Shown here piece by piece: positions 55,074-55,644 of a stretch of DNA of 55,644 nucleotides. A program made the translations under genes and the position numbers. Within the stretch, counting starts at the first letter, position 1, and the number at the start of each line of letters is the position of its first letter. The notes under the pieces are model-generated. The model was not told the origin of the DNA, made no database searches, and saw only the letters and a list, made by a program, of their open reading frames with translations. The stretch comes from Aliivibrio sp. S3MY1 (lineage in GTDB: Bacteria > Pseudomonadota > Gammaproteobacteria > Enterobacterales > Vibrionaceae), in assembly GCF_028765575.1 (NCBI RefSeq), contig NZ_JARACO010000022.1, positions 1 to 55,644 of the forward strand. Reading direction: 5' to 3'.

Positions 55074-55262
55074 TTATTCATCAAAACCTTCTGAAGAACC
55101 ACCATAAATATCAGCTAATGATTTCCTTTTTTTATCAAAAACAGTCATCACTTTCATATTTTGAATTACTTTTTCATGCTCAATAGCTGACTGTAAAAAA
55201 ATAGGTTCAGAAAGAGCTTTTTGTCGAAGTTCATTAACTCTAGCTATTGTGTCTATAAGCAT
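55074..55262 (-). CDS. Hypothetical small protein (62 residues)
   Basis: ATG 55262 has a strong GGGAGGTG ribosome site five bases upstream, so it is chosen over the longer in-frame start at 55298. The protein is charged with a helical start (MLIDTIARVNELRQKAL). It follows the 41-codon frame at 55318-55443 on the same strand by 55 bp. The family is not recognised; a two-gene unit such as a toxin-antitoxin pair is possible but unsupported. Confidence 0.5.
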   Translation of the reverse strand: MLIDTIARVNELRQKALSEPIFLQSAIEHEKVIQNMKVMTVFDKKRKSLADIYGGSSEGFDE

Positions 55263-55317
55263 AAACACCTCCCAATAATGTAAAATCAACTCTACCAACA
55301 GTGTGTTAAATTAATGC

Positions 55318-55443
55318 TCAAATCATTACATCTTTTTTTGGATTATTGGGTTGCTGTGTAATCGCAAAATCCATTTTACTTTTTAATTCCTCCCTTTGTT
55401 CTTTCTGTAATTTCCTCTTACGGAGGATTTTTATTATTTTCAT
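55318..55443 (-). CDS. Possible small basic protein (41 residues)
   Basis: The frame runs from ATG 55443 to TGA 55318. The product is very basic (KILRKRKLQKEQREELK). The upstream ribosome site is weak. It is close to, and in line with, the 62-residue gene. Confidence 0.35.
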   Translation of the reverse strand: MKIIKILRKRKLQKEQREELKSKMDFAITQQPNNPKKDVMI

Positions 55444-55560
55444 TCTTAACCAACCAATATCACTATGTTGATAACAATCATAATTGAATAATAAAATAAA
55501 AACTGTGATACACGATAATTACTCTATAACCTATCTTTTAAACTATGTCGCTTTTATATA

Positions 55561-55644
55561 GTGACATTAGGGTCTGCCTTAATGTCACATGACAATGAAG
55601 TTATGACTCATTTTAGCGATATTTGAATTAAAACGTGATTCAAG
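55561..55644. promoter_or_regulatory. res-like site copy C
   Basis: Positions 55561-55588 form a near-perfect 28-bp subsite I: left arm GTGACATTAGGGT, centre CT, right arm GCCTTAATGTCAC. The left half is identical to that at 996-1008. The rest matches copies A and B. It ends at the window edge. Confidence 0.65.

Noticed and set aside
1-55644. CRISPR array, tRNA or rRNA genes
   Set aside because: No regularly spaced repeats of array type and no tRNA or rRNA-like sequence were noticed on either strand.

Overview
The window looks like most or all of a conjugative plasmid from a marine gamma-proteobacterium, probably Vibrionaceae and perhaps Aliivibrio. The host call is inference from low GC, a trypsin-like protease with a GlyGly-CTERM tail, a Cache chemoreceptor and the style of the H-NS and transfer genes; no chromosomal or rRNA gene is present to confirm it. 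Replication, partition, transfer, mating-pair formation, relaxase, coupling protein and antirestriction genes are all present in 55.6 kb.

Layout. 1-4.8 kb: a CoiA-like gene running off the left edge, a res site with a serine resolvase, and a parA/centromere-binding pair wrapped in four related palindromes, followed by a NERD-domain gene and two unknowns, mostly on the minus strand. 4.8-6.8 kb: an IncFII-type repA on the minus strand with a likely origin downstream and a structured leader upstream. 6.8-8.1 kb: a regulatory stretch with a 19-bp inverted repeat and a tiny ribbon-helix-helix gene. 8.1-26.9 kb: one long plus-strand operon that joins a VirB-type type IV secretion system (virB3, B2, B4, B5, B6, B8, B9, B10) to an IncI-like thin-pilus set (pilL, a TcpQ-like lipoprotein, pilN to pilS, a second prepilin, pilV), ending at a strong hairpin terminator. 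27-28.7 kb: a secreted serine protease and two small paralogous genes, each with its own terminator. 28.7-31.9 kb: a second transfer operon with a lytic transglycosylase and virB11. 31.8-36.4 kb: small genes of unknown function, then a plasmid H-NS homologue followed by a gene that looks like the H-NS oligomerisation domain alone. 36.4-37.3 kb: a non-coding, repeat-rich stretch that is the best oriT candidate. 37.3-42.9 kb: coupling protein, unknown gene, MOBC-like relaxase, topoisomerase III. 43.3-45.5 kb: a minus-strand antirestriction block (ArdB/KlcA, a 50-residue zinc-ribbon protein, ArdC) with two near-identical terminators. 46-55.6 kb: a mosaic of two hypothetical genes, a chemoreceptor, a decayed Tn3-type tnpA with its inverted repeat, a truncated ISAs1-type element, a second Tn3-type end, a decayed IS4-like element, two small genes, and three directly repeated res-like sites.

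How it fits together. RepA and ParA with its partner maintain the plasmid. H-NS, its truncated neighbour and the ribbon-helix-helix protein probably control expression. The MobC-like relaxase and coupling protein would deliver DNA to the VirB channel. The thin pilus would aid mating contact, and the ArdB/ArdC block would protect incoming DNA from restriction. No prepilin peptidase gene was seen, so pilin processing would rely on the host.

The most notable signals are the hns/truncated-hns pair, the two prepilins with Asp instead of Glu at +5, the four palindromes around the par genes, the scattered res-like sites around a chemoreceptor, and several small genes inside or beside the transfer operons.
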